The notes beneath the pieces were generated by a model. That model was not told the DNA's origin. It searched no databases and saw only the letters and a program-made list of their open reading frames with translations. Positions 1 through 8,345 of a stretch of 28,715 nt of DNA are shown piece after piece. The position numbers and the translations under genes were made by a program. Every line of letters begins with the position of its first letter. Position 1 is the stretch's first letter. Source of the stretch: an uncultured Alistipes sp. (GTDB lineage Bacteria > Bacteroidota > Bacteroidia > Bacteroidales > Rikenellaceae). Location: NCBI GenBank assembly GCA_937880705.1, contig CALGRZ010000030.1, forward strand, positions 1 through 28,715, written 5' to 3'.

Positions 1-2
1 AT

Positions 3-1682
3 GCGCAGATTGCCCACAAGCTCGGCCTATACAACATCAAGAGCGAGTTGGAGGATCTCTCGCTGAAGTACCTCGAGCCCGAGGCCTACGAACATATTGT
101 CCACTCGCTTAAGGAGAGCGAGGAGGAGCGCATGGCCTTTATCAGCCGTTTTATCGAGCCTGTGGAGAGGTTGTTGGCTGCCGATGGCATCAAGTACCAT
201 ATCAAGAGCCGCACCAAGTCGGTCTACTCCATCTTCCAGAAGATGCGCAAGCAGAAGGTCGACTTTCAGGGTGTCTACGATATCTTTGCCCTGCGTATCA
301 TCATCGACTGTCCCATAGAGCGCGAGAAGGCGCAGTGCTGGATGGTCTACTCGCACGTTGCCAGCCTCTATACCCCCAACCCCGACCGTATGCGCGACTG
401 GATATCTATACCGAAGAGCAATGGCTACGAGTCGCTCCACACCACCGTGGTTACCGAAGGGGGCCGCTGGGTCGAGGTGCAGATACGCACCGAGCGCATG
501 GACGAGGTTGCCGAGCGCGGTATCGCTGCCCACTGGCGTTATAAGGGTGTCAAGCAGGGCGGCATGGGTGCCGAGCAGTGGTTGAGCCGTCTGCGCGAGC
601 TGCTCGAGGCTACCGACACCGAGTCCATTGCCCGTCGCTTTGACCGTACTGCGACCATGGGCGAGATCTTTGTCTTCACGCCGTCGGGCGACATACGCAA
701 GCTGCCCGAGGGTGCTACGGTGCTGGACTTCGCCTTCGACATACACACCTCGCTGGGTGCCATCTGTGTTGGTGGCAAGGTCGGTGGCAGGGTAGTGCCC
801 ATCAAGGAACCACTGCGCAATGGTGATATATGTGAGGTGCTGACCCGCAAGGATCAGACCCCCAAGGCCGACTGGCTCTCGATATGTGTTACGCAGAAGG
901 CTAAGTCGAGGATCAGGGCCTACCTGCGTGAGCAGCGTATGAAGCATGCGCGTCTGGGACGTGAGGAGTTGGAGCGCAAGCTCAAGAATTGGAAGATGGA
1001 TGTGGCCATAGATGAGGCTGTGGCCTACCTGTGCAAGGAGCTTAAGGTTCGCACCGGTAACGAGGTCTACACCCTTATTGCCGATGAGAAGCTCGACTTG
1101 CAGGCTATCAAGGATATGCTTCAGCGTTGGCTGTCGGGCGAGGTCGAGGAGGAGCGTCGTCAGGCAGCTGCCGAGGCCGAGGATAAGAAGAAGCGCAAGC
1201 AGGAGGAGCGTGGCGATGTGCCCCGCACGAGCGATGCGCTGGTCATCGACGAGCGTATCAACAACATAGAGTACAAGTTGGCCAAGTGTTGTAACCCGAT
1301 TAAGGGCGACGACATCTTCGGCTTTGTGACCATCAATGCCGGCATCACCATACACCGCAGCGACTGCCCCAACGCACGCCGCATGCGTGAGCGTTATCCC
1401 TACCGTGTCATGGAGGCGCGCTGGAGGGATGATGCTGCGGGGGCATTCCGTGTTACGGTGGCTGTCACGGCTGCCGATATCCCGGGCCTCGCCTCCACGA
1501 TTATGGATGTGGCCGATAAGGAGCTTAAGTTGAGTGTCCGCTCCGTAAACTTCACGCCCAAGGGTGACGGCACGGCCTCGGCACGCCTCACCGTCGAGGT
1601 GCCCAGCTCGGGTGTGGTCGATATGCTGTTGCACTCGCTGCGCCGCATACGAGGCGTTAAGAATGCCTACCGAATAAACTGA
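3..1682 (+). CDS. RelA/SpoT-family (p)ppGpp synthetase (hydrolase part outside window), 5' partial
   Basis: Long Rel/SpoT protein of the stringent response, which transfers pyrophosphate from ATP to GDP/GTP. The open frame runs in from the left edge with no start; its first residues (AQIAHKLGLYNIKSELEDL) match the linker after the HD hydrolase domain, so that domain lies outside. Visible in order: synthetase domain at about nt 190-560, with IKSRTKSVYSIFQKM and GYESLHTTV followed by VQIRTERMDEVAERG and AAHWRYK; TGS domain at about nt 657-860 (EIFVFTPSGD, GATVLDFAFDIHTSLG); helical region; a Cys/His segment at about nt 1285-1375 (AKCCNP then HRSDCPN), typical of the zinc-finger/conserved-cysteine domain; C-terminal ACT domain from about nt 1440. 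Whether it is bifunctional cannot be judged without the HD part. The small PAS-like gene follows after 26 nt and is probably co-transcribed. Confidence 0.95.
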   Translation, partial: AQIAHKLGLYNIKSELEDLSLKYLEPEAYEHIVHSLKESEEERMAFISRFIEPVERLLAADGIKYHIKSRTKSVYSIFQKMRKQKVDFQGVYDIFALRIIIDCPIEREKAQCWMVYSHVASLYTPNPDRMRDWISIPKSNGYESLHTTVVTEGGRWVEVQIRTERMDEVAERGIAAHWRYKGVKQGGMGAEQWLSRLRELLEATDTESIARRFDRTATMGEIFVFTPSGDIRKLPEGATVLDFAFDIHTSLGAICVGGKVGGRVVPIKEPLRNGDICEVLTRKDQTPKADWLSICVTQKAKSRIRAYLREQRMKHARLGREELERKLKNWKMDVAIDEAVAYLCKELKVRTGNEVYTLIADEKLDLQAIKDMLQRWLSGEVEEERRQAAAEAEDKKKRKQEERGDVPRTSDALVIDERINNIEYKLAKCCNPIKGDDIFGFVTINAGITIHRSDCPNARRMRERYPYRVMEARWRDDAAGAFRVTVAVTAADIPGLASTIMDVADKELKLSVRSVNFTPKGDGTASARLTVEVPSSGVVDMLLHSLRRIRGVKNAYRIN

Positions 1683-1708
1683 TGAACTAACCTAAACTAC
1701 CTAATACT

Positions 1709-2050
1709 ATGAACTTTGATAATATACAGTGCCCCTGGGGTGATAACCTTAAGACGTGCGCCATTACCGTGTGTGATTGTGACGGTGTGGTGCTCTACCA
1801 GAACAAACGCTCGATAGAGGTCAATGGCGATGTGCGTGGTCGCTCGATGCTGCCCTGCCACTCGGAGCGTTCGCGCGCCATTATCGACCGCCTTATCACT
1901 CGTGGCGAGAATAATGCCTATACCATCCAGAAGCGCGATCTGCGCAAGCTCATCTACCAAACACCGTGGTATGATATGGGCGAGGTTGCCGGTCTGGTCG
2001 AGTTCTCGTTGGAGATACCCTCCGAGATGCCGCATTATGTGAGAGAGTAG
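1709..2050 (+). CDS. small stand-alone PAS-like protein (PAS_10/DUF438 C-terminal type)
   Basis: Soluble protein of 113 residues with no signal peptide or membrane segment. It reads as a single PAS fold: an N-terminal strand region (CAITVCDCDGVVLYQNKRS), a central GRSMLPCHSERSRAIIDRLI segment resembling the GR-x-v-x-x-CH-x-x-x-S signature of the PAS domain at the C-terminus of DUF438/hemerythrin-like proteins, and a closing strand (GEVAGLVEFSLEIP). There is no output domain, so it would have to act by binding a ligand or a partner. It starts 26 nt after the Rel stop and likely shares its transcript, hinting at a link to nutrient signalling, but that is inference. Family assignment is by motif recall only; the cofactor is unknown. 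Confidence 0.75.
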   Translation: MNFDNIQCPWGDNLKTCAITVCDCDGVVLYQNKRSIEVNGDVRGRSMLPCHSERSRAIIDRLITRGENNAYTIQKRDLRKLIYQTPWYDMGEVAGLVEFSLEIPSEMPHYVRE

Positions 2051-2100
2051 ACCTCGCAAAAAATTTGGTATCGAAGGGAACATTTTTTGATAAAATGTAG

Positions 2101-2108
2101 TACCTTTG
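2101..2108 (+). promoter_or_regulatory. -7 box of the nag operon promoter
   Basis: TACCTTTG matches the Bacteroidota -7 consensus TAnnTTTG exactly. No TTTG is seen at the usual 19-21-base distance. Transcription would begin near 2115, which favours the ATG at 2149 over the in-frame ATG at 2119. Confidence 0.6.
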
Positions 2109-2148
2109 AGATGTAAAGATGTGTTTAACGTGTGTCAATGAGAGCATT

Positions 2149-4107
2149 ATGAAGACAATGAACGATAAGTACCAGCTGCCTAAAGATGGCGGTTTGATTG
2201 AGGAGCTGGCCCCCAAGGATATAGTCCAGCGATATGAGAAGATACCCTCTCGCGTATTCGAGAGCGAGTACCAGGGTGTGCAGTATGTAGCCGATATTAT
2301 CTGTCGCATGATTAACAACCATCGTCAGAGAGCCTCGGCACGCGATATTTATGAGGAGGAGCCACCCTTTGTACTCGGCCTTACTACGGGCCGCACACCT
2401 CTGGGTCTGTATAACGAGCTTGTGCGCCGTCACCGCGAGGGTAAGGTCAGCTTCTCGAAGGTTGCGGTCTACTCGCTCGATGAGTTCTACCCCATCAAGC
2501 GCACCGAGCACCAGAGCCGTAACTATCGCATCCACGATGAGTTCTTGAAGTATATCGACATCCTCCCCGAGAATGTCCACATCCCCGATGGCACTGTGCG
2601 CCAGAGCGATATCTCGGAGTATTGTGCCCAGTATGAGAAGTCGATCCGTAAGATCGACCTGATGATTATCGGTGTCGGCGAGGAGGGTCAGGTGGGCTTC
2701 AACGAGGCCGGCTCGTATGTCAAGTCGCCCACACGCCTCGTGGAGCTGTCGCACAACTCGCGCAAGGTGCAGGCCGACCAGTTCTACGGTCTGGAGAATA
2801 CACCCAAGATGGCCATTACGATGGGTCTGGGCACTATCATGCGTGCCGACCGCATCATCCTTATGGCTTGGGGTGAGGAGAAGGCCGGCGTGGTGCACCG
2901 CATCGTCGAGGGCGAGATCACGGATCTTATCCCTGCAAGCCACCTTCAGGAGCACCCCTCTATCGAGGTTGTCATCGATGAGAATGCGGCACAGATGCTC
3001 ACCCGCGTGGAGACACCCTGGCTGGTGGGCCCCTGTGAGTGGACTCCGAAGTTTGTCCGTAAGGCTGTGGTATGGCTCTGCGGCATCGTCGGCAAGCCCA
3101 TCCTCAAGCTCACCTACAACGACTATATCGAGAACTCGTTGGGCGAGCTGCTCGAGACGTGTGGCACCTACGACAAGATAAATATCGCGGTCTTTAACGA
3201 CCTGCAACATACCATCACCGGCTGGCCTGGAGGTAAGCCCAATGCCGATGACAGTACCCGTCCCGCACCCTCGGCACCCTATCCCAAGCGCGTGGTTATC
3301 TTCTCGCCGCACCCCGACGACGATGTCATCTCGATGGGTGGTACCTTCATCCGCCTTGTTGAGCAGGGCCACGACGTGCATGTTGTCTACCAGACCTCGG
3401 GTAATGTGGCCGTAAGGGATGATGTGGTGTTGCAGAATATCGACACTGCGCGTATGCTGGGTCTGGGCGATAAGTTCGACGAGGTGAGCAAGATCATCGC
3501 CGGCAAGCGTCGTGGTCAGCCCGAGCCTCGCAAGCTGCTCGACATCAAGATGGGTATTCGATGCGCCGAGGCGCGTGCCGCTGTGCGCTCGTTTGGCCTC
3601 AACCCCGAGACCAACGCCCACTTCCTCAATATGCCCTTCTATGAGACGGGTGGTATTAAGAAGGGTGCGTTGACCGACAAGGATATCATGCTCATCGTGG
3701 AGCTCCTGCGCGAGATCCAGCCCCATCAGATCTATGCTGCCGGTGACCTGCGTGACCCCCACGGCACACACCGCACATGTATGGAGGCCATACTGCGAGC
3801 TCTGGAGCTTACGCACGATGACCCCTGGCGTCAGGATTGCCACCTGTGGCTCTACCGCGGTGCATGGATGGAGTGGAACATCGGCCTTGTGGATATGGCC
3901 GTGCCCCTCTCGCCCGATGAGATGCTCAAGAAGCGTCACGCCATCTATCGTCACCTCTCGCAGAAGGATATAGTCCCCTTCCCGGGTAGCGACACCCGCG
4001 AGTTCTGGCAGCGTGCCGAGGAGCGCACACAGAATACGGCCAAGCTATACGACAAGCTCGGCATGGCCGAGTATCAGGCCATCGAGGTCTTTGTCAAGAT
4101 GTTTTAG
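2149..4107 (+). CDS. NagB-like / PIG-L (LmbE) deacetylase fusion protein
   Basis: A 652-residue two-domain protein of a kind common in Bacteroidales. N-terminal half: glucosamine-6-phosphate deaminase-like isomerase fold (FVLGLTTGRTPLGLYNEL, YSLDEFYP, GVGEEGQVGFNEAG, ITMGLGTIMRADR). C-terminal half, from about nt 3290: PIG-L/LmbE zinc deacetylase fold with the HPDDD metal motif at nt 3310-3324 and a DPHGTHR histidine motif near nt 3754-3774. Compared with E. coli NagB, the Asp72 and Glu148 equivalents are kept (nt 2479-2481, 2704-2706), but Asp141 is Glu (2683-2685) and His143 is Gln (2689-2691), so normal deaminase activity is doubtful. The start at 2149 is preferred because the promoter leaves almost no leader for an in-frame ATG at 2119. 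Canonical nagB follows 50 nt downstream. The deacetylase half suggests a role with N-acetylated amino sugars; the substrate is unknown. Confidence 0.88.
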   Translation: MKTMNDKYQLPKDGGLIEELAPKDIVQRYEKIPSRVFESEYQGVQYVADIICRMINNHRQRASARDIYEEEPPFVLGLTTGRTPLGLYNELVRRHREGKVSFSKVAVYSLDEFYPIKRTEHQSRNYRIHDEFLKYIDILPENVHIPDGTVRQSDISEYCAQYEKSIRKIDLMIIGVGEEGQVGFNEAGSYVKSPTRLVELSHNSRKVQADQFYGLENTPKMAITMGLGTIMRADRIILMAWGEEKAGVVHRIVEGEITDLIPASHLQEHPSIEVVIDENAAQMLTRVETPWLVGPCEWTPKFVRKAVVWLCGIVGKPILKLTYNDYIENSLGELLETCGTYDKINIAVFNDLQHTITGWPGGKPNADDSTRPAPSAPYPKRVVIFSPHPDDDVISMGGTFIRLVEQGHDVHVVYQTSGNVAVRDDVVLQNIDTARMLGLGDKFDEVSKIIAGKRRGQPEPRKLLDIKMGIRCAEARAAVRSFGLNPETNAHFLNMPFYETGGIKKGALTDKDIMLIVELLREIQPHQIYAAGDLRDPHGTHRTCMEAILRALELTHDDPWRQDCHLWLYRGAWMEWNIGLVDMAVPLSPDEMLKKRHAIYRHLSQKDIVPFPGSDTREFWQRAEERTQNTAKLYDKLGMAEYQAIEVFVKMF

Positions 4108-4157
4108 CATGGGCCGAGAGGTGAGTTGAACATTACCACTTTAATATTTATACAAGT

Positions 4158-4940
4158 ATGAGAGTAATTATCAAGGATCAAAGCTGCGAGGTTGCCCAGT
4201 GGACAGCGCGCTACATTGTTGACCAGATTAAGAAGAAGGCCGCTACGACCGATGCCCCCTTTGTGCTGGGCTTGCCCACAGGCTCAACACCTCTGGCCAC
4301 CTATCGTGAGCTTATCGAGATGTATAAGCGTGGTGAGGTGTCGTTTAGAAACGTCATCACCTTTAATATGGATGAGTATATAGGCCTTGCGGAGGATCAC
4401 CCCGAGAGTTACCACTCGTTCATGTGGAGTAACTTCTTCTCGCACATCGACATAGAGCGCGAGAATGTGCATATCCTCAATGGCAACGCAGCCGACCTTG
4501 AGCGCGAGTGCCGAGAGTACGAGGAGGCTATTGTCAAGGCTGGCGGCATCGACCTCTTTATGGGTGGTGTCGGCGAGGATGGACATATCGCCTTCAACGA
4601 GCCCTTCTCGTCGCTTAACTCACGCACCCGTGTCAAGACCCTTACGCCCGATACCATTGCTGTGAACTCTCGCTTCTTCGATGGCGATATCTCGAAGGTG
4701 CCCACGCAGGCACTTACGGTGGGTGTTGCCACCATCCTCTCGGCGCGTATCGTCGTCATCCTGGCCACCGGCCCCAAGAAGGCTCGTGCTCTGCGTCACG
4801 CCATCGAGGGTGGATATAACCACCAGTGGACACTCTCGGCATTGCAGACACACCCTGCGGGCATCATCGTTTGTGACGACGCTGCTGCCGAGGAGCTGCG
4901 TGTTGCCACCTATCGCTACTTCAAGAATATCGAGAAGTAG
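4158..4940 (+). CDS. nagB: glucosamine-6-phosphate deaminase
   Basis: Converts glucosamine-6-phosphate to fructose-6-phosphate and ammonia, feeding amino sugars into glycolysis in the cytoplasm. The 260-residue length is standard. Codon numbering coincides with the E. coli enzyme: Asp72 (nt 4371-4373, in FNMDEYIGL), Asp141, His143 and Glu148 (nt 4578-4580, 4584-4586, 4599-4601, in GVGEDGHIAFNEP). The phosphate-binding segment GLPTGSTPLATY and the LTVGVATIL-SARIV stretch are intact. It lies just after the fused NagB-like/PIG-L gene, which has lost two of these residues, so this is the catalytically complete deaminase of the pair. A bidirectional terminator follows. Confidence 0.97.
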   Translation: MRVIIKDQSCEVAQWTARYIVDQIKKKAATTDAPFVLGLPTGSTPLATYRELIEMYKRGEVSFRNVITFNMDEYIGLAEDHPESYHSFMWSNFFSHIDIERENVHILNGNAADLERECREYEEAIVKAGGIDLFMGGVGEDGHIAFNEPFSSLNSRTRVKTLTPDTIAVNSRFFDGDISKVPTQALTVGVATILSARIVVILATGPKKARALRHAIEGGYNHQWTLSALQTHPAGIIVCDDAAAEELRVATYRYFKNIEK

Positions 4941-4959
4941 GCGTGATGTATGTAAACGC

Positions 4960-4996
4960 AAGGGGCTGTCCAACAGGTATGTTGCGACAGCCCCTT
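4960..4996. terminator. bidirectional terminator between nagB and the SIMPL gene
   Basis: Perfect 11-bp inverted repeat AAGGGGCTGTC (4960-4970) / GACAGCCCCTT (4986-4996). CAAC/GTTG pairing with one bulged base extends the stem inward to a loop near 4975-4980. It lies between convergent genes and ends both transcripts; the T-run is short. Confidence 0.8.
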
Positions 4997-5021
4997 GTCT
5001 ATTATACATCTTGCTGATGGA

Positions 5022-5723
5022 TTACTTCAGAAGCATAAAACGCGCTGATACATTGTGCGATATGGTCTGCGATGTGTACTCCACTGTCGAGCTCTCCACC
5101 GCCTCTTCGGCCGTGTAGAGTGCGCTCTGATCCATGTTGCGTGCCGCCTTGCGGACGTAGAACCCTACGTCGCCTCCCGATGACAGGTCACAGATATGGA
5201 TGCACTCCCCGATACTCTGATCTATGGCCTCGGCCAGATCTTTGGCGCGCTGCTGTGCCTCGCGTATCGCCTCACGTCGCAACTCTCGGCGTATCTCCGC
5301 GAGGTTGGTGCACTGCGCCTTGCTCAGCTGTACCGACCAGAGGTTGAGGTCGTCGAGTGCTGCAAAGGCTGTGTTAAGCCTCTCGGAGCCCTCGATGATG
5401 AGCTCGTACTCGCGAAACTCCACTGCGGTGCTGCGACGCTGGTTTGACGAGTAGTTGTTCTTCAGTCGCAGAGCCTGTTGTGAGTCGATGCCCGCGCCGT
5501 TCAGAGCCTTTATTATGCTGCGCTCCTGCTCCAGAAGCGACTGCTTGCCGCGGTTCTCCTGCTCACGGATGGTGATGCTGATTGTAAACTTGTTGGGTTG
5601 TATCTCGCGTGTTGCCCAACCCGTAACCTCGACATAGTTTTGTGACGGCTCCTTGTCGTAGTACTGTGCCGATGTTGATGTCGTGACCATGATCAACGAC
5701 ATAAGTGCGATAAGATGTCTCAT
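5022..5723 (-). CDS. secreted SIMPL (DUF541) domain protein
   Basis: A 233-residue protein with an N-terminal signal peptide (MRHLIALMSLIMVTTSTSAQ, cleavage probably after Ala19), so periplasmic or surface located. The rest fits the SIMPL/DUF541 family: an opening strand VEVTGWATREIQPNKFTISI typical of the family, then a helix of the type QSLLEQERSIIKALNGAGI and a later helix REAQQRAKDLAEAIDQSIG. The start at 5723 is chosen because it opens directly into the signal peptide; an in-frame ATG at 5777 would add 18 polar residues. Molecular function in bacteria is not well established. It is a single gene, convergent with nagB and divergent from the prenyl synthase; no good minus-strand promoter was recognised in the 200-nt gap upstream. 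Confidence 0.85.
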   Translation of the reverse strand: MRHLIALMSLIMVTTSTSAQYYDKEPSQNYVEVTGWATREIQPNKFTISITIREQENRGKQSLLEQERSIIKALNGAGIDSQQALRLKNNYSSNQRRSTAVEFREYELIIEGSERLNTAFAALDDLNLWSVQLSKAQCTNLAEIRRELRREAIREAQQRAKDLAEAIDQSIGECIHICDLSSGGDVGFYVRKAARNMDQSALYTAEEAVESSTVEYTSQTISHNVSARFMLLK

Positions 5724-5897
5724 AGTTCTATCTCTTTTTTGGGGTATCTCTACCTCTGTTGCAATTACTCTACCCATTAAACGCGCCCGCTACCGATAAT
5801 ATTACTTTGTGCTCCACTTTTAACGCTCCTCTTGGCTATTAATCAGCGTTCTGGTGAAGATTATCTCGCATAAGGGCAGATATTTGTCTTTTTTTTG

Positions 5898-5905
5898 TAT
5901 CTTTG
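5898..5905 (+). promoter_or_regulatory. -7 box for the prenyl synthase gene
   Basis: TATCTTTG fits TAnnTTTG. It implies transcription from about 5912, just before the ATG at 5925, and rules out an upstream TTG start at 5895. No -33 element at the usual spacing. Confidence 0.6.
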
Positions 5906-5924
5906 CATATTACAACCAAGTGTT

Positions 5925-6941
5925 ATGGTAACTATCGACTCTATTCGTAAACCTATTGCCGCCGACCTGGAGGCCTTCGATAGCTTTGTCGACTCGTGCT
6001 TCTCGGCCGAGGGCGAGCTTATGCGTGAGATGCTGACCTACGCGCTCTCGTCGCGAGGCAAGGGCGTAAGACCCATCCTCACGCTGTTGGCAGCATCCGT
6101 GCATGCGGCCTCGGCGCACTCTGCCGATGAGCAGTGTGGCGATAAGCAGCACTGCACCAAGCGCACCTATCTTGCCGCCTTGTTGGTGGAGATGATACAT
6201 ACCGCCTCGCTTATTCACGACGATGTGTTGGACTCGGCCGACGAGCGTCGTGGCCGACCCTCGGTCAATGCCAAGTGGCAGAGCAACATGGCGGTCATAC
6301 TTGGTGACTATATCTTGGCGCGCACGATGTCTATCGGCATGTCCTCGGCGCAGTACGACCTGCTCTCGTTTATGGGCACTGCCATCAGCACCCTCTGCGA
6401 GGGTGAGGTGCTCCAGAGTCAGCATGCCCAACGCTTCGACACTACGCGCGAGGACTACTTCAGCATTATCCATCAGAAGACGGCCAGCCTCTTGGGTATA
6501 GCCTCGGCCGTGGGTGCCCTCTCGGTGGGTGCCTCGCGCGAGGAGGTCGACCGCATGCGCAAGTTTGGCGAGGCTGTGGGCATGGCCTTCCAGATTCAGG
6601 ACGATATCCTCGACTACAACCGCCAGAACAACACGGGCAAGCCCGCCAATAACGACCTGCGTGAGCATAAGATAACACTGCCTCTGATCGAGGTTATGGA
6701 GCGCGCCTCGGCCGAGGAGCGTCAGCGCATGCTCGAGCTGTTGAGGCGTTGTGATGAGGATGAGGCCGCTGTTGACGAGCTGCACGACATCGTCTGCCGT
6801 GGTCGCGGTGCCGAGCTGGCTGCCCAGACCATGCAGGCCTACATCGCGAGGGCTCTGCACCTGGTGTCGAAGTACGACGACACGCCCTACCGCCGTGCCA
6901 TGATAGACCTCTGTACCTATATTGCAGAGCGTGACAGATAG
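5925..6941 (+). CDS. trans-polyprenyl diphosphate synthase
   Basis: Condenses isopentenyl diphosphate onto an allylic primer to make a long-chain prenyl diphosphate, probably for the menaquinone side chain. 338 residues. Both aspartate-rich metal sites are present: the first, DDVLD at residues 99-103 within HDDVLDSADERRG, and the second, DDILD at residues 226-230 within FQIQDDILDY. GKGVRP (45-50), the HQKTASLL segment and the late GKPANNDLREHKITLPL stretch also fit. A short polar insertion containing two cysteines (about residues 64-79) precedes the first site. The spacing of the first motif suggests a long-chain (C30 or longer) enzyme, but product length cannot be read reliably. The MFS transporter begins 32 nt downstream and may be co-transcribed. 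Confidence 0.92.
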   Translation: MVTIDSIRKPIAADLEAFDSFVDSCFSAEGELMREMLTYALSSRGKGVRPILTLLAASVHAASAHSADEQCGDKQHCTKRTYLAALLVEMIHTASLIHDDVLDSADERRGRPSVNAKWQSNMAVILGDYILARTMSIGMSSAQYDLLSFMGTAISTLCEGEVLQSQHAQRFDTTREDYFSIIHQKTASLLGIASAVGALSVGASREEVDRMRKFGEAVGMAFQIQDDILDYNRQNNTGKPANNDLREHKITLPLIEVMERASAEERQRMLELLRRCDEDEAAVDELHDIVCRGRGAELAAQTMQAYIARALHLVSKYDDTPYRRAMIDLCTYIAERDR

Positions 6942-6973
6942 AGCTAAAAATCAATTAACTAAATATTAGCGTT

Positions 6974-8266
6974 ATGAGTACACAAAAGAAAAATTACACG
7001 TTGGCCATCATCGTGATGATCCTGCTCTTCGGCATGATCTCGTTTGTGACCAACCTCGCATCGCCCATGGGTGATGTGCTCAAGAATCAGTTTGGTGTTG
7101 CCAACTGGATGGGTACACTCGGTGTATTTGCCAACTTCATCGCCTACGCTTTGATGGGTATTCCTGCGGGTAACCTGTTGCAGAAGCGTGGCTACAAGTT
7201 CACGGCTCTTGCAGCTGTTGCTGTGGGCTTTACGGGTGTCGGCGTGCAGACCATCGCCGGCCTGTTGGAGGGTGATGTCGCCTTTGGTGTCTACCTGTTG
7301 GGTGCCTTTATCGCCGGTTTCTCGATGTGTATGCTCAACATCGTTGTCAACCCCATGCTCAACAAGCTCGCAGGTGGTGGCAATCGTGGTAATCAGCTCC
7401 TGCAGATCGGAGGCTCGTTCAACTCGTTGATGGGTACTGCCGTGATCTTCCTCACGGGTGTCTTTGTTCCCAGCATCGTCAATGCCGAGATCAAGCAGGT
7501 CTTCCCGCTTATGTTCATCGCCTTGGCAATCTTTGCCGTTGCCTTCATCGTGATCCTCTTCACCTACATCCCCGAGAATACTTCGGAGGCTGCGCAGAAG
7601 AGCGACAACGACTCAAAGGTTGGCCCCATGTCGTTCCGTCACTTCGTGCTGGGTGCTGTGGCCATCTTCATCTATGTAGGTGTTGAGGTGGGTATTCCCA
7701 ACGTATTGCAGAAGTGGTTGCAGAATGGCGGTCTTGCCGTTGAGACGGGTGCCGAGGGTATCGCTGCAACGGTTGCTGCGACATATTGGTTGCTTATGCT
7801 TGTAGGTCGTCTTGCAGGTGCTGCACTTGGTGCCAAGGTGTCGGCCAAGAGCATGCTTACGGCTGTATCTGTTGTGGGCCTCGGTCTGGTGCTGGGTGCC
7901 ATCTTCCTCAATCCCGCTATCAGCGTTAACCTCCCCGTATTTAAGGGCACAGCGGGCTTCGGCATGGAGAACGTACCCGTAAATGCTGCTCTTCTGGTGC
8001 TGTGCGGTCTCTGCACATCGGTAATGTGGGGTGGCATCTTCAACCTCGCTGTTGAGGGTCTGGGCAAGTACACCGAGAAGGCCTCGGGTATCTTCATGGC
8101 TCTGGTTTGTGGTGGTGGTATTCTGCCCCTTCTCCAGAACTATGTTGTCGACCTGTCGGGCAGCTACCTGGTAAGCTACTGGGTTATCGTTGCCGGTCTT
8201 GCCTACCTGCTCTTCTATGCGCTTGTAGGCTCGAAGAACGTAAATACCGACATCAAGACCGAGTAG
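6974..8266 (+). CDS. MFS sugar transporter, FucP/GluP-like
   Basis: A 430-residue inner-membrane protein with about 12 hydrophobic segments, of the major facilitator superfamily; it resembles the FucP/glucose-galactose sugar:H+ symporter group common in Bacteroidales. Seen: first helix after a short polar N-terminus (LAIIVMILLFGMISFVTNLA), the GNLLQKRGYKFTAL loop between helices 2 and 3, a helix of type YLLGAFIAGFSMCMLNIVVN followed by NPMLNKLAGGGNRGNQLLQ (characteristic of the FucP group), a central cytoplasmic loop (NTSEAAQKSDNDSKVG), and six more helices. Substrate cannot be read; the nearby nag genes make an amino sugar or hexose plausible but they are on another transcript. A strong hairpin terminator follows. 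Confidence 0.88.
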   Translation: MSTQKKNYTLAIIVMILLFGMISFVTNLASPMGDVLKNQFGVANWMGTLGVFANFIAYALMGIPAGNLLQKRGYKFTALAAVAVGFTGVGVQTIAGLLEGDVAFGVYLLGAFIAGFSMCMLNIVVNPMLNKLAGGGNRGNQLLQIGGSFNSLMGTAVIFLTGVFVPSIVNAEIKQVFPLMFIALAIFAVAFIVILFTYIPENTSEAAQKSDNDSKVGPMSFRHFVLGAVAIFIYVGVEVGIPNVLQKWLQNGGLAVETGAEGIAATVAATYWLLMLVGRLAGAALGAKVSAKSMLTAVSVVGLGLVLGAIFLNPAISVNLPVFKGTAGFGMENVPVNAALLVLCGLCTSVMWGGIFNLAVEGLGKYTEKASGIFMALVCGGGILPLLQNYVVDLSGSYLVSYWVIVAGLAYLLFYALVGSKNVNTDIKTE

Positions 8267-8289
8267 AGTAGTGCGGCTTGGATACAATT

Positions 8290-8326
8290 AGCGGAGGGGA
8301 TGTTTACAATCGACATCCCCTCCGCT
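8290..8326. terminator. bidirectional terminator between MFS gene and lipoprotein operon
   Basis: Perfect 14-bp inverted repeat AGCGGAGGGGATGT (8290-8303) / ACATCCCCTCCGCT (8313-8326) with a 9-nt loop, between two convergent genes. Confidence 0.85.
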
Positions 8327-8345
8327 ATTCTTATGCCATCACCTC

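Noticed and set aside
27..1634. Long open frame antisense to the RelA/SpoT gene
   Set aside because: It mirrors the codon bias of the real gene on the other strand; its product has no recognisable domain and the sense protein is unmistakable. The same applies to long antisense frames over 2125-3954, 5910-6860 and 21001-22785.
2058..2088. A-run/T-run pairing as a terminator after the PAS-like gene
   Set aside because: The stem is only A-T pairs with no GC core; it is more likely AT-rich promoter DNA.
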